Positions 6,378 through 14,789 of a stretch of 32,045 bases of DNA are shown here, one piece after another (the first letter of the stretch is position 1; every line of letters starts with the position of its first letter). The notes under the pieces were generated by a model. The model had not been told where the DNA came from. It ran no database searches and worked only from the letters and a program-made list of their open reading frames with translations. Location: positions 1 through 32,045 of the forward strand of contig JADZCM010000043.1 in assembly GCA_020851555.1 (NCBI GenBank), written 5' to 3'. The DNA is from Bryobacterales bacterium (GTDB taxonomy: Bacteria; Acidobacteriota; Terriglobia; Bryobacterales; Bryobacteraceae). The position numbers and the translations under genes were made by a program.

Positions 6378-7349
6378 ATGAGAGCCCAACCTGTCCAGGT
6401 GAAGGAGTCGATAGGCCGAATCCTCTGCAATACCGTCTTTCGTCCCTGCGGGAAAAAACTGCTCGCCAAGGGACGGCTCCTCAGCGGCGAGGACGTCCGG
6501 CTGTTGGAGACCGAGGGGATGGAGCGGGTCTGGGTGACGGAACTGGAAGAGGGGGAGGTTGGAGAAGACGACGCCGTGATGCTGGTGTCCCGGGAACTCG
6601 GCTGCGGCTCCATCGAGATACGGCTGGCCGCTGGGGGGCGGGCCAACCTGGTGGCCACCGAGCCGTGCTGCGTGCTGGTGGACGACGAACTGCTGCGGCA
6701 GATCAACTGCGCCGGGCGAACGGTGGTGGCCACGCTGCCCAACTTCAGCTACTGCCAGGTGGAACAGCGGGTGGCGACCGTCAAGAGTGCGCCGTTTGCC
6801 GTTGCCCGCTCCGAACTCGATGCGGTGGTGGACACCTTGAAGGGCCGCGGCCCGATCCTGCAAGCCCGTCCCATACGCCGGGCTCCGGTCGCCGTTCTCT
6901 ACTCCGATGCGGTTTCCGGCGAGAGAGCCCGGTCCCTGTTCGACGGCATCATGCGACAGCGCCTGGAGCGGTTCGGCGCGACGGTGGATTATTCTCTCGC
7001 CACCACCGAACAGCCGGCGGGGGTGGCGCGCTGTCTGGAACAACTGGCCCGGTGTAAGCCGGCGGTCGTGCTGGTTGCCTCCACGACCGCTCCGGCATGT
7101 CCTGAAGATGTTGTCGGACACGCACTCGTGCAGGCCGGCTGGCAGATCGAGCGGTTCATGGCGCCGGTGGAGCCCGGCAACCTCCTCCTTCTGGCCTACA
7201 AGGACGACCTCCCGGTCGTCTGCGCGCCGGGATGCTACCGGTCGGCAAAGCCCAACGTGGTGGACCTGATCCTGCCGCCTCTGCTGGCGAGATACCGGAT
7301 CTCCGGCTGGGAGGTCGGCTGCCTCGGCCACGGGGGACTGCTGGGCTAG
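6378..7349 (+). CDS. Molybdopterin-binding protein (MoeA/MogA-like domain)
   Basis: A 323-residue protein of the molybdopterin-binding family that occurs beside molybdenum hydroxylase genes. The N-terminal segment (VKESIGRILCNTVF, then KKLLAKGRLLSGEDV and LLETEGMERVWV) matches the family pattern of an SAF-like start with a KG.LL..EDV motif. A MoCF-type alpha/beta domain follows from about residue 175, with VAVLYSDAVSGE and VVLVASTTAPACPEDVV. The usual GGTS-type loop is not obvious. It may bind or insert the cofactor; the exact role is unknown. No molybdoenzyme is nearby. No clear ribosome binding site was seen. Confidence 0.65.
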   Translation: MRAQPVQVKESIGRILCNTVFRPCGKKLLAKGRLLSGEDVRLLETEGMERVWVTELEEGEVGEDDAVMLVSRELGCGSIEIRLAAGGRANLVATEPCCVLVDDELLRQINCAGRTVVATLPNFSYCQVEQRVATVKSAPFAVARSELDAVVDTLKGRGPILQARPIRRAPVAVLYSDAVSGERARSLFDGIMRQRLERFGATVDYSLATTEQPAGVARCLEQLARCKPAVVLVASTTAPACPEDVVGHALVQAGWQIERFMAPVEPGNLLLLAYKDDLPVVCAPGCYRSAKPNVVDLILPPLLARYRISGWEVGCLGHGGLLG

Positions 7350-7423
7350 GCCGGCAGCTTTCCGGGGTTGGCCGCACGCAGAGTCGCAGGGCCCTCGTTT
7401 CTCAAGAAGCCGGGAACCGGCGG

Positions 7424-7451
7424 CTGACTGCGCGGCGCCGTGTGCTACAAT
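7424..7451 (+). promoter_or_regulatory. Promoter abutting the deacetylase start (leaderless)
   Basis: CTGACT (7424-7429), a 16-nt spacer and extended -10 TGcTACAAT (7443-7451) form a good promoter. Only 7 nt separate the -10 from ATG 7459, so transcription should begin at or next to the start codon. No Shine-Dalgarno site is present. Confidence 0.55.
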
Positions 7452-7458
7452 TCGCGGC

Positions 7459-8163
7459 ATGTTGTGGGAGGCGGCAGGCGCGGGAGCCGCCGCCGCGGCC
7501 GGGTCAATGGCATGGGCCGTGCGCGGCAGGTCCTCTGCCGTCTTCGCCCCCTCCGTTTGGCGCGGAGTACGGGACCGCCGCGCCATCGCGCTCACCTTTG
7601 ACGACGGGCCGAGCGAGTCCACGTCCGCACTGCTGGATCTGCTGGACGAGGCGCGGGCCCCGGCCACTTTTTTCCTTTGCGGCGTGAACGTCCGGCGGCT
7701 GCCGGAAGTGGCGCGCGAGATCGCCCGCCGCGGCCACGAACTCGGGAACCACTCCGACACGCACGACCGCTTCTATCTGCGGACGCCGGGCTTCATCCGC
7801 CACCAGATTGTCGAAGCGCAGGCAACCATTGCCGGCGTCACGGGGGTGCGCCCTGCCCTTCTCCGCGTACCCTACGGCGCCCGCTGGTTCGGGCTGCGGC
7901 AGGTTCAATCGGAGTTAGGCCTGCTGGGAGTCATGTGGACCGCGCTCGGCCGGGACTGGAAACTGCCCGCTGAGGCCGTCTTCCACAGGCTGGCGCGCGC
8001 TGCCCGAAACGGCGCCATCTTCTGCCTCCATGACGGCCGCGAGCGCTGTGCTGATCCCGACATCACCTCCACCCTGGAAGCCGTCCGCCGGCTGATCCCG
8101 GCGCTGCGCGGCCAGGGGTACCACTTCGAAACAGTGAGCCGCATCTTGAGTCCCACGGCGTAA
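7459..8163 (+). CDS. Polysaccharide deacetylase (NodB domain)
   Basis: A 234-residue carbohydrate esterase 4 protein with all NodB motifs: TFDDGPS (Asp48, Asp49), HSDTH (His98, His102 metal ligands), RVPYG (Arg136), GRDW (Asp166) and LHDG (His191). Such enzymes remove N-acetyl groups from peptidoglycan, chitin-like or exopolysaccharide substrates; which one is unknown. The N-terminus is Ala-rich and hydrophobic (about 1-20), perhaps a weak export signal or anchor. The start rests on a -10 only 7 nt upstream. A later ATG (7507) has no ribosome binding site either and would still give an intact catalytic domain. Confidence 0.85.
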   Translation: MLWEAAGAGAAAAAGSMAWAVRGRSSAVFAPSVWRGVRDRRAIALTFDDGPSESTSALLDLLDEARAPATFFLCGVNVRRLPEVAREIARRGHELGNHSDTHDRFYLRTPGFIRHQIVEAQATIAGVTGVRPALLRVPYGARWFGLRQVQSELGLLGVMWTALGRDWKLPAEAVFHRLARAARNGAIFCLHDGRERCADPDITSTLEAVRRLIPALRGQGYHFETVSRILSPTA

Positions 8164-8189
8164 ACTGCGGGGTGCGCCGCACGGGCGGA

Positions 8190-8198
8190 TGCTACAAT
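8190..8198 (+). promoter_or_regulatory. Extended -10 of the phosphatase gene
   Basis: TGcTACAAT at 8190-8198 repeats exactly the nine bases found before the deacetylase. The next ATG in frame is at 8214, giving a 5-prime leader of about 9 nt. No good -35 was found, which is common with extended -10 elements. Confidence 0.5.
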
Positions 8199-8213
8199 AC
8201 CGCCTGGAACGGA

Positions 8214-10169
8214 ATGGCGGTTCTCCAGCGAGTCGTGTCCGTCTGCCGGCTGGCGGGGTGGCCGGAGGGGATTTTTGCCGGCCTGCTGGCCACATATCTG
8301 TGGGTCCGGTGGGGCGCGCCGGCAGGTGTATTCCGCCTTCTGCTCGAAATCGCGCTCACCGTCGTGGGCTTCGTTGTGGCGGTCCGGCTGGCCCGCCGCG
8401 CCATCCGCACAGCGGTATGGAGGCTGCGGAACCGGCTGGTGGTGGCGTATCTGTTCATCGCCGTTGTGCCCGTGGTCCTGATTCTGCTTCTGGTTGGCAT
8501 CGGCAGCTACCTGCTGACGGGGCAAATCGCCGTCTACCTGGTCTCCAACGAACTGGAGGAGCGGGTCGACGGGCTTGCCGCCGCGGCGCGGGAGTTGCTG
8601 GCGACCAAGCCGGGCGATCTTCCACAACACATGCGCTGGCTTTCCCACAACCTTCAGGAGCGCTACCCGGGGGTGGAGTTCCTGGTGAGCAACAGGGGAG
8701 CCTGGCGGTTTCCTGAGGAGACGGCTCTCGCTTTGCCCGCGGGTGGTTCCGGCAACGCCCGCGGCGTCGTTCTAAGAGACGGCAGGCCGCATATCTGGTC
8801 TCGCGAGGGCGCGGCGGCCGGCGTGGCGGTGGTTACGGCGCCGTTGTCCAAGCAAGTCCTGAGCCGCCTGGTGCCCGGCCTGGGCGACGTGACCCTGCTC
8901 GCGGCTCCGTTGAACGGAACCGCCCGGCGGCCTGGTTCCAGCAGGCGCCCGGCGGGCGTCCCCGAACAGGACCTCGCCAGCCATGTTCCGCCGGCGGCCA
9001 ACTGGCTGGACGTGCCGGTCACCTGGTTCAGGCTCACGCCCGCCGTCAGATGGGAGGACCCGTCGCAGACGCGGGACTATCCTCTGGTGGTGGTCAGCCG
9101 TCCTTCCGCCGTCCTACGCACCTTCTTCAGCCAGAGGGTGGACTGGTCTCAGGGCCTCATGCTCACGGTGTTTGTCGTTGTGGCGGCCCTGTTCCTGGTT
9201 GTGGAACTGGCCTCCCTGGGGATAGGCGTCTCCCTTACGCGCACGATCACCGCTGCCGTGCATGGCCTCTACGAGGGCACCAATCGCGTCATGCGCGGGG
9301 AGTTTTCGCACCGCATCGAGGTCAAAGGGAACGATCAGCTCGCGGAACTCGGCCACTCGTTCAACCGCATGACCGAAAATCTGGAGCGGCTGCTCAGCGT
9401 CGAGAAGGAGAAGGAGAGGCTCCAGAGCGAACTGGAGATTGCCCGCGAGGTCCAGAGCCTCTTGTACCCGAAGGCCGCGCCCGTGGTCGAGGGACTCGAA
9501 GTGCTGGCTCATTGCAGTCCCGCGCGTACGGTCTCGGGGGACTACTACGACTATTTGAGCCTGACGGGTGGCCGCCTGGCTCTCGCCATCGGTGATGTCG
9601 CCGGCAAGGGCATTTCCGCCGCGCTGCTCATGGCCACCGTTCAGTCTTCCCTGCGGACGCAGATCCGCGGGTGCCTGGAGCGGGCTACGGCGGCGGAGGA
9701 TTCTCTGGCCGCCGCCCACCTGGTTTCGCAGCTCAACCAGCAGCTCTATGCCCTCACCTCCGCCGAGAAGTTCGCGACGTTCTACTTCGGCATCTACGAC
9801 AGCCGCAGCGGGGAGCTGAGTTACACCAACGCGGGCCATCCGCCGCCCATCGTGGTCCGCAACGGGACCGCCCTGCGGCTGGAGACGAACGGAATCGTGG
9901 TCGGCGCGTTCCCCTTCGCCGAGTATGGAGAGAGCCGCATAGCGCTGGAGCCCGGCGACCTGCTGGCGTGCTTCACCGACGGGCTCACCGAACCGGAGAA
10001 CGAGTACGGGGAGATGTTTGGCGAGGATCGCCTGATTGACTTGCTGGTGAGTAACGCCGGACGCGCGTCTTCGGAGATCATGGAGGAGGTGTACTCGGCC
10101 GTGCGCCTGTGGACGGCGTCACCGGACGCGCAGGATGACATGACCATGCTCCTGGCCCGGAGAATCTGA
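8214..10169 (+). CDS. Membrane RsbU/SpoIIE-type PP2C phosphatase with HAMP
   Basis: A 651-residue signalling protein. N-terminal hydrophobic helices (about 20-60 and 78-108) and another near 325-345 flank an extracytoplasmic sensor region. A HAMP domain (about 340-395) and a short coiled coil (EKEKERLQSELEIAREVQ) lead into a SpoIIE/RsbU phosphatase domain (about 430-650). Metal-binding motifs are intact: VSGDYYDY, GDVAGKGISAALLMA, NAGHPPP, FTDGLTE and QDDMTML. Such proteins dephosphorylate anti-sigma antagonists in partner-switching stress responses; no partner is encoded in the window. ATG 8214 is chosen over 8172 because the candidate promoter (8190-8198) lies between them. Confidence 0.88.
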   Translation: MAVLQRVVSVCRLAGWPEGIFAGLLATYLWVRWGAPAGVFRLLLEIALTVVGFVVAVRLARRAIRTAVWRLRNRLVVAYLFIAVVPVVLILLLVGIGSYLLTGQIAVYLVSNELEERVDGLAAAARELLATKPGDLPQHMRWLSHNLQERYPGVEFLVSNRGAWRFPEETALALPAGGSGNARGVVLRDGRPHIWSREGAAAGVAVVTAPLSKQVLSRLVPGLGDVTLLAAPLNGTARRPGSSRRPAGVPEQDLASHVPPAANWLDVPVTWFRLTPAVRWEDPSQTRDYPLVVVSRPSAVLRTFFSQRVDWSQGLMLTVFVVVAALFLVVELASLGIGVSLTRTITAAVHGLYEGTNRVMRGEFSHRIEVKGNDQLAELGHSFNRMTENLERLLSVEKEKERLQSELEIAREVQSLLYPKAAPVVEGLEVLAHCSPARTVSGDYYDYLSLTGGRLALAIGDVAGKGISAALLMATVQSSLRTQIRGCLERATAAEDSLAAAHLVSQLNQQLYALTSAEKFATFYFGIYDSRSGELSYTNAGHPPPIVVRNGTALRLETNGIVVGAFPFAEYGESRIALEPGDLLACFTDGLTEPENEYGEMFGEDRLIDLLVSNAGRASSEIMEEVYSAVRLWTASPDAQDDMTMLLARRI

Positions 10170-10177
10170 CGCTCGTG

Positions 10178-10206
10178 CCGCCGGCCACCCCCGGTTCGGC
10201 CTGCGG
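10178..10206. terminator. Hairpin between phosphatase and NnrDE genes
   Basis: CCGCCGGCC (10178-10186) pairs with GGCCtGCGG (10198-10206) with one mismatch and an 11-nt loop. It lies just after the phosphatase stop. No T-tract follows, so a termination role is tentative. Confidence 0.3.
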
Positions 10207-10250
10207 CGGGTACTGTGGAGATTCAAGTACAGGCTTGCGGAGGTGAGGGT

Positions 10251-11795
10251 ATGAAGGTCCTGACGGCAGCTCAGATGCGCGAGGTGGACCGCCGCACCGG
10301 CGAACTTGGCATACCGGGGCTGGTTCTTATGGAGAACGCGGGCCACCGCGTGGTCGAGTTCCTGGTTTCGAGATTCCCGTCGCTCGCCGCCGAACGGATT
10401 GTGATTCTGTGCGGGAAGGGCAACAACGGAGGCGACGGGCTGGTGGTGGCCCGCCAGCTTCACACCCGTATCCGGCCGCGTGCGCTGGACGTGGTGCTGG
10501 CCTGCGACCCCGCGGAACTGCGCGGCGATGCGGCCGCAAACTACCGCATGTTCGAGGCGTGCGGAGGCTGCGTGGAGAGCCGGATCACCCCCGCCATGCG
10601 CGAAGCCGCCATCGTCATCGACGCGCTGCTCGGCACCGGACTGAAGGGCCCGGCAACCGGCCCGATGCTCGACCTGATCCGCGAGATCAACGGTGGGTTC
10701 CCGCAAGCAAAAGTAGTCGCCGTGGACATTCCGTCCGGCATCCTGAGCGACACGGGCGCGCTGCCCGGAGATTCGGTTCTCGCGGACTACACGGTGACGT
10801 TCACGGCCCCCAAGTTGGGCCAGGTGCTGCCGCCGGCTTGTGACCGCGTGGGGGAACTCCACGTCTGCCCCATCGGCAGTCCGGCGTGGCTCTTTGAGGA
10901 TGACGAATCGGTCTGGCTCTCCGTGGTGGAACCCGCAATGTTCCGGGCGCTGCTCGCGCCGCGGCCGCGCGGGTCCCACAAGGGTGACTTCGGGCACGTC
11001 CTGGTGGTTGGAGGTTCGCGCGGCAAGACCGGCGCGGCGGCCATGGCGGGCATGTCGGCCCTCCGGGCCGGCGCCGGCCTGGTCACGGTGGCTTCGGCGC
11101 AGTGCGCCGTGCCGGTCATCGCCGCGCATGCCCCGGAACTGATGACCGAGCCGCTCGCCGAGACCGCCGGCGGCGGCATCGCGCTTCAAGCCGCCGAGGA
11201 GCTGCGCTCACTCGTCAAGGGAAAGGACGTGGTCGCGCTCGGGCCGGGTCTGGGCGCCGATCCCGAAACGGCGGCGCTCGTGCGGCGGATGGCCGCGGAG
11301 ACCCCGCAGTACCTCGTCATCGACGCCGACGGGCTGAACGCGCTGGCGGGCGCCGAGTTCAAAGGCAGTAACCTGATCCTGACCCCTCACCCGGGGGAGA
11401 TGGCGCGCCTCGCTGGTATCCGCCCGGCCGAGGTCCAGGCCGACCGGCTGGCCGTGGCGCGGGATTTCGCCGTGGCGCGGGGACTTGCGCTGGTGCTCAA
11501 AGGTCAGCGCACGCTGATCGCGTTTCCCGACGGCCGCGTTTGGGTGAACCCGACCGGAAGTCCGGCCATGGCTACGGGCGGGAGCGGCGATGTCCTGACC
11601 GGCCTGATCGCCGGGTTCCTGGCGCAGGCCCCTCAGGAGGCTGAGGCGGCCATCGCGGCGGGAGTCTACTTGCACGGCCTGGCCGGCGAGTTGGGCGCGA
11701 AAGCTCTCGGTGAACAGGCGCTCGTCGCGACGGACTTGCTGGAGTTCCTGCCGGAGGCGGTGGATGAGTGCGCGGGCCGTCGAGACCGGGTCTGA
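10251..11795 (+). CDS. nnr: Bifunctional NAD(P)HX epimerase / dehydratase
   Basis: A 514-residue fusion of the NAD(P)HX epimerase (YjeF N-terminal, NnrE) and ADP-dependent dehydratase (NnrD), which together repair hydrated NADH and NADPH. The N-domain shows LMENAGHRVVEF and GKGNNGGDGLVVARQL (near 55-70), then VDIPSGILSDTG. The C-domain begins near 240 with RPRGSHKGDFGHVLVVGGS and carries ALGPGLG, LTPHPGEMARL and the catalytic NPTGSPAMATGGSGDVLTG. ATG 10251 is preceded by GGAGG with a 7-nt spacer, an excellent site. The frame is open upstream, but that part is not conserved-looking. tsaE overlaps its 3-prime end by 32 nt, so the two are probably co-translated. Confidence 0.95.
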   Translation: MKVLTAAQMREVDRRTGELGIPGLVLMENAGHRVVEFLVSRFPSLAAERIVILCGKGNNGGDGLVVARQLHTRIRPRALDVVLACDPAELRGDAAANYRMFEACGGCVESRITPAMREAAIVIDALLGTGLKGPATGPMLDLIREINGGFPQAKVVAVDIPSGILSDTGALPGDSVLADYTVTFTAPKLGQVLPPACDRVGELHVCPIGSPAWLFEDDESVWLSVVEPAMFRALLAPRPRGSHKGDFGHVLVVGGSRGKTGAAAMAGMSALRAGAGLVTVASAQCAVPVIAAHAPELMTEPLAETAGGGIALQAAEELRSLVKGKDVVALGPGLGADPETAALVRRMAAETPQYLVIDADGLNALAGAEFKGSNLILTPHPGEMARLAGIRPAEVQADRLAVARDFAVARGLALVLKGQRTLIAFPDGRVWVNPTGSPAMATGGSGDVLTGLIAGFLAQAPQEAEAAIAAGVYLHGLAGELGAKALGEQALVATDLLEFLPEAVDECAGRRDRV

Positions 11796-12192
11796 GGAGG
11801 AAACGATCGCGCTGGGCCGGGAAATCGGCCGCTCCCTGGGCAGGCGCGCGGTGGTCTTGTTGACCGGCGAACTCGGCGCGGGCAAGACGACGCTCGCCAA
11901 GGGGATCATACAGGGGCTGGGCGCCGCCTCCGCCGACGATGTGACCAGCCCCACGTTCACGCTCATCCATGAATTCGGCGGGGACACCAAGGTCTACCAC
12001 ATCGACCTCTATCGCATCGAGCGCTTGAGCGAAGCGCTCTCGCTCGGCCTCGAGGAACTGCTGGACCGCGACGCCGTCGTCCTGGTCGAGTGGGGCGAGC
12101 GTTTCCCCGCCCTGTGGCCGGCCAGCCGCGTCGAGGTGCGCCTGGCCGCGCGTGATGACGAAACCCGGATCGTAACCGTGACAGGAGCATGA
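11764..12192 (+). CDS. tsaE: tRNA t6A37 threonylcarbamoyl transferase ATPase subunit
   Basis: A 142-residue P-loop ATPase that drives the TsaB-TsaD complex making t6A37 on ANN-decoding tRNAs. Walker A is GELGAGKT (35-42). It is followed by the family segments SPTFTLIHEF, YHIDLYRI and VLVEWGERF. The start at 11764, inside the end of the nnr gene, has GGAGG 6 nt upstream and gives the normal family length. The nnr-tsaE order is common in bacteria. tsaB, often next, is absent here; the 92-nt gap to the convergent acyl-CoA synthetase gene holds only a weak hairpin (12232-12254). Confidence 0.93.
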   Translation: MSARAVETGSEEETIALGREIGRSLGRRAVVLLTGELGAGKTTLAKGIIQGLGAASADDVTSPTFTLIHEFGGDTKVYHIDLYRIERLSEALSLGLEELLDRDAVVLVEWGERFPALWPASRVEVRLAARDDETRIVTVTGA

Positions 12193-12284
12193 TGCGGCCG
12201 GATGACGGAGCGGCATGCCCGCAGAGCCATCACCCGGCGGCCCGCTGACCGGGTTCCTGGATCATGCAGAGGAACTGGGCAAGG

Positions 12285-14084
12285 TCAAAGCTTCCCCTTC
12301 ACGCCGTACAGCTCTTCGATCAGTTCCCGGTGGTTGGCCAGGATGCGGTCGCGGCGTTTCTTCATGGTGGCGGTTAGTTCGCCCGCCTCAATCGTGAAAT
12401 CCCGGTCCAGCACGCGGAAGCGGTGGATGCGGTCGAACTCCGCCAGCCGCCGGTTCACCCTTGACACCGCCCGTTCCACCTCCTCGCGCACGGCGGGAGC
12501 GGCGGCCACCTCGGAAGCGGGCCGGTCCTTGTAAGCCTCCATCCCCTTCAAGGACAGCGCGGCGGCGGTGTTCACGGTGATGAGCGCCACGGGATAAGGC
12601 AGCGCGTCGCCGAGCACCAGAACCTGGTTGATGAGCGGCTCGGTCTTGAAGAGGTTCTCCACCAGCACGGGATAGACCTTCCGTCCGGCGCTGGTGATCA
12701 CCACGTCCTTCTTGCGCCCCGTGATGAACAGGTACCCGTCGCTGTCCCGCCGGCAGATGTCGCCCGTGCGCAGCCATTCTCCGTCCAGCACGGAGGCGGT
12801 GGCGCGCGGGTCGTCGAAGTAGCCCATGAAAAGGTAAGGACACTTGATGTGAAGCTCGCCGTCTTCCGCCAGACGCACTTCCACCCCGGGCAGCGGCTTG
12901 CCGATGCTCCCCGGCTTCTGCCGCCCGAGCGGATTCAGAATGACAATGCCGCCTTCGGTGAGGCCGAAACCCTCGTGCAAAGGCAGGCCGATGGCCATGT
13001 AGAACCGGGCCAGGTCCGCGCCGAGCGGCGCGGCGCCGGAGGCCGCGAAGCGCAGTCTTCCGCCGAAGCGTCCGCGGATCTTCCTGTAGACGAGGCGGTC
13101 GGCGAAGCCGCAGACCAGCGTGAGCCAGAGCGGAACACGCTGTCCGGCTGCCCTCAAATCGACCCTCCGCAGGCCGGCCTCGAGCGCGGCGTTCGCCAGT
13201 CTGCGCAACGGCTCCGGCCGCCTGTCAATCTCCATCCGGACCGTCTTGTAGACGCGCTCCCACACCCGGGGGGGAGCCGCGAAGAGCGTCGGCCGTACGG
13301 TGATCAATTCGTGCGGCAGGCGCAGGAGGCCTTCCGAGAACCAGACCGGCACGCCGCAGTAGACCATGATCAGCTCTATCACCAGCCGCTGGATGATGTG
13401 CGCGGAGGGGAGGAAAGCGAGTGTCGAATCTTCCGGCCCGGCGTTGAGCACTTCCGGACCGAGCGAGGCGTTGGCCGCGAGCGCGCGGTGGGACACAAGC
13501 GCCATCTTCGGCTCGGCGGTGACGCCCGAGGTCAGATACAGGATGGCGGGGTCCTCGGCGCGCACGGCGCGGCGCAGCCGGGGCCAGAGGTCCGGGTTGC
13601 GGGCCATGGCTTCCGCGCCCGCTCGGCGCAGCTCGCCGAGAGTCGTGACTCCCTGCTCCTCTCCGGTCATCAGAACCCACTGCCAATCCGCCTGCCCGGC
13701 GCAGGCGCCTCGAAGCCGCTTCAGCATGCCGGGGTCTTCCACGAAAACGATCTTGGCGCCGCATGCCATCAGGGTCCGAACCTGGTCGGCGGGGTGGTAG
13801 GCGGTGTAGAGAGCCGCGGAAACCGCGCCGGCCGCCATGATGCCGAAATCGGCGAGGTAGAGTTCCGCGCGGGTTTCCGAGGCGATGGCGACTACGTCGC
13901 CCTTGCGGACCCCCAGCCCGGCCAGCGCGGCGGCGATTTCCCGGCAGGCGTCACGGAACTCGTTCCAGGTATAGGACCGGTACTGCGTCCCGTCGCTTCT
14001 CCGGCAAGGCTGGTGGAGCGCGGGGCGGTCGCCGAGACGATCGGCGGTCTGTTCCAGGATCTCGTAGAGTGTGCGTTGCTCCAT
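12285..14084 (-). CDS. Long-chain acyl-CoA synthetase (AMP-binding family)
   Basis: A 599-residue ANL-superfamily enzyme that activates a carboxylate via acyl-AMP to a CoA thioester, most likely a long-chain fatty acid judging from similarity to FadD15-type proteins. Visible motifs are HEGFGLTEG, WLRTGDICRRDSDGYL, ITGRKKDVVITSAGRKVYP and the C-terminal GELTATMKKRR. The nucleotide P-loop is unusual: LTSGVTAEPKM (184-194), where TSGTTGxPKG is expected, changing three conserved positions. Lys193 is kept. Activity may therefore differ. The gene starts 12 nt after the lipoprotein gene stop on the same strand, so it is probably the second gene of a two-gene operon. Confidence 0.88.
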   Translation of the reverse strand: MEQRTLYEILEQTADRLGDRPALHQPCRRSDGTQYRSYTWNEFRDACREIAAALAGLGVRKGDVVAIASETRAELYLADFGIMAAGAVSAALYTAYHPADQVRTLMACGAKIVFVEDPGMLKRLRGACAGQADWQWVLMTGEEQGVTTLGELRRAGAEAMARNPDLWPRLRRAVRAEDPAILYLTSGVTAEPKMALVSHRALAANASLGPEVLNAGPEDSTLAFLPSAHIIQRLVIELIMVYCGVPVWFSEGLLRLPHELITVRPTLFAAPPRVWERVYKTVRMEIDRRPEPLRRLANAALEAGLRRVDLRAAGQRVPLWLTLVCGFADRLVYRKIRGRFGGRLRFAASGAAPLGADLARFYMAIGLPLHEGFGLTEGGIVILNPLGRQKPGSIGKPLPGVEVRLAEDGELHIKCPYLFMGYFDDPRATASVLDGEWLRTGDICRRDSDGYLFITGRKKDVVITSAGRKVYPVLVENLFKTEPLINQVLVLGDALPYPVALITVNTAAALSLKGMEAYKDRPASEVAAAPAVREEVERAVSRVNRRLAEFDRIHRFRVLDRDFTIEAGELTATMKKRRDRILANHRELIEELYGVKGKL

Positions 14085-14096
14085 GCTGCGGTGCGG

Positions 14097-14720
14097 CTAA
14101 CGTACCTTTACGGTCAGCGTCGCTGTCTCCATGGCGCCGTTCTTCCCCATGGCCGAGAAGCGGTAGGTTGTGGTGCGCTCGGGCTTCACCTCGAAACAGA
14201 ACCGGCCGGCGGGTTTCAGTTGCTGGACGGGCGGGTCCACGGTGACCTGCGCGGCCTCCGGCGCTCCGTAGCAGAGTGTCGCCGCCTCGCCGGGCGAAAC
14301 CTCGGGCGTACTGGCGAATGTCATGGTGAAAAGGCCCGGATATGTCTCCGGCGGCGCGGGCGCGGCGGCCGCGGGCCGGACTTTCACCGTAACAGACTCG
14401 GAGGCCGTGCTGCCCTCGAAACCTTCGGCCACCAGCCGGTAGGTGGTGGTGCGGGCGGGCGTGAGATAAAAGCACCGGTTATAGCCCGGCGTCAGTTGTT
14501 CGACCGGCGGTTCCAGCCGCACCCGCTTCGCGTTCTCAACCCCGTAACAGAGGCCCACACTCTGGTTGCCGGCAATCTCCTTGGAACCCGCGTAGAAGTG
14601 CGTGATCCGGACCGCCTCGCTCCGGGCCGCCGGAGGCGGCGCCTCCTCCGCGCGCGGCGGGGCCTCCGGCGAGCAGCCCGTGAGAATGAGGACCCCGCAC
14701 AGTCCTGCTAGCTGGCGCAT
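14097..14720 (-). CDS. Lipoprotein with two Ig-like repeats
   Basis: A 207-residue predicted lipoprotein. The signal peptide ends in LTGC. After a Pro/Ala-rich spacer, two homologous beta domains follow in tandem. Each carries a pattern LCYG, then PPVxQLxP, a second Cys (RCFYLTP or FCFEVKP), then TTTYR and TVKVR. The paired cysteines probably form a disulfide in each domain. The repeats resemble Ig-like adhesion or binding modules, but no function is recognised. I chose ATG 14720; ATG 14726 is possible. Both lie just after a CATAAT box, and there is no ribosome binding site, so the mRNA may be almost leaderless. The acyl-CoA synthetase gene follows. Confidence 0.72.
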   Translation of the reverse strand: MRQLAGLCGVLILTGCSPEAPPRAEEAPPPAARSEAVRITHFYAGSKEIAGNQSVGLCYGVENAKRVRLEPPVEQLTPGYNRCFYLTPARTTTYRLVAEGFEGSTASESVTVKVRPAAAAPAPPETYPGLFTMTFASTPEVSPGEAATLCYGAPEAAQVTVDPPVQQLKPAGRFCFEVKPERTTTYRFSAMGKNGAMETATLTVKVR

Positions 14721-14725
14721 GGTCA

Positions 14726-14735
14726 TATTATTATG
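14726..14735. promoter_or_regulatory. AT-rich core of a divergent promoter
   Basis: The block 14725-14735 (atattattatg) offers a minus-strand -10 CATAAT (14735-14730), 9 nt from the lipoprotein ATG at 14720. It also offers a plus-strand TATTAT (14726-14731), about 58 nt before the GTPase GTG. It stands out from GC-rich surroundings. No convincing -35 was seen on either side. Confidence 0.4.
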
Positions 14736-14789
14736 AACCGTGAGCGGCCGGGATGCACCGCGGCGGCCCGGCCCGCGGGACGGAAGATC

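Noticed and set aside
6360..7760. A 466-codon minus-strand frame across the molybdopterin-binding gene
   Set aside because: It is antisense to two supported genes and has no recognisable domain.
12193..12284. A short frame after tsaE as a truncated tsaB
   Set aside because: The 19-codon frame starting at 12189 shows no tsaB similarity and ends quickly.
12849..14711. A 620-codon plus-strand frame opposite the acyl-CoA synthetase and lipoprotein
   Set aside because: The minus-strand products carry clear family motifs. The plus-strand translation is low-complexity and has no motif or ribosome binding site.
14733..14789. ATG 14733 as the start of the TGS-domain GTPase
   Set aside because: It lies inside the AT-rich promoter core, only 6-12 nt from the divergent lipoprotein start. 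The added residues look non-conserved, and GTG 14790 opens the expected N-terminus.
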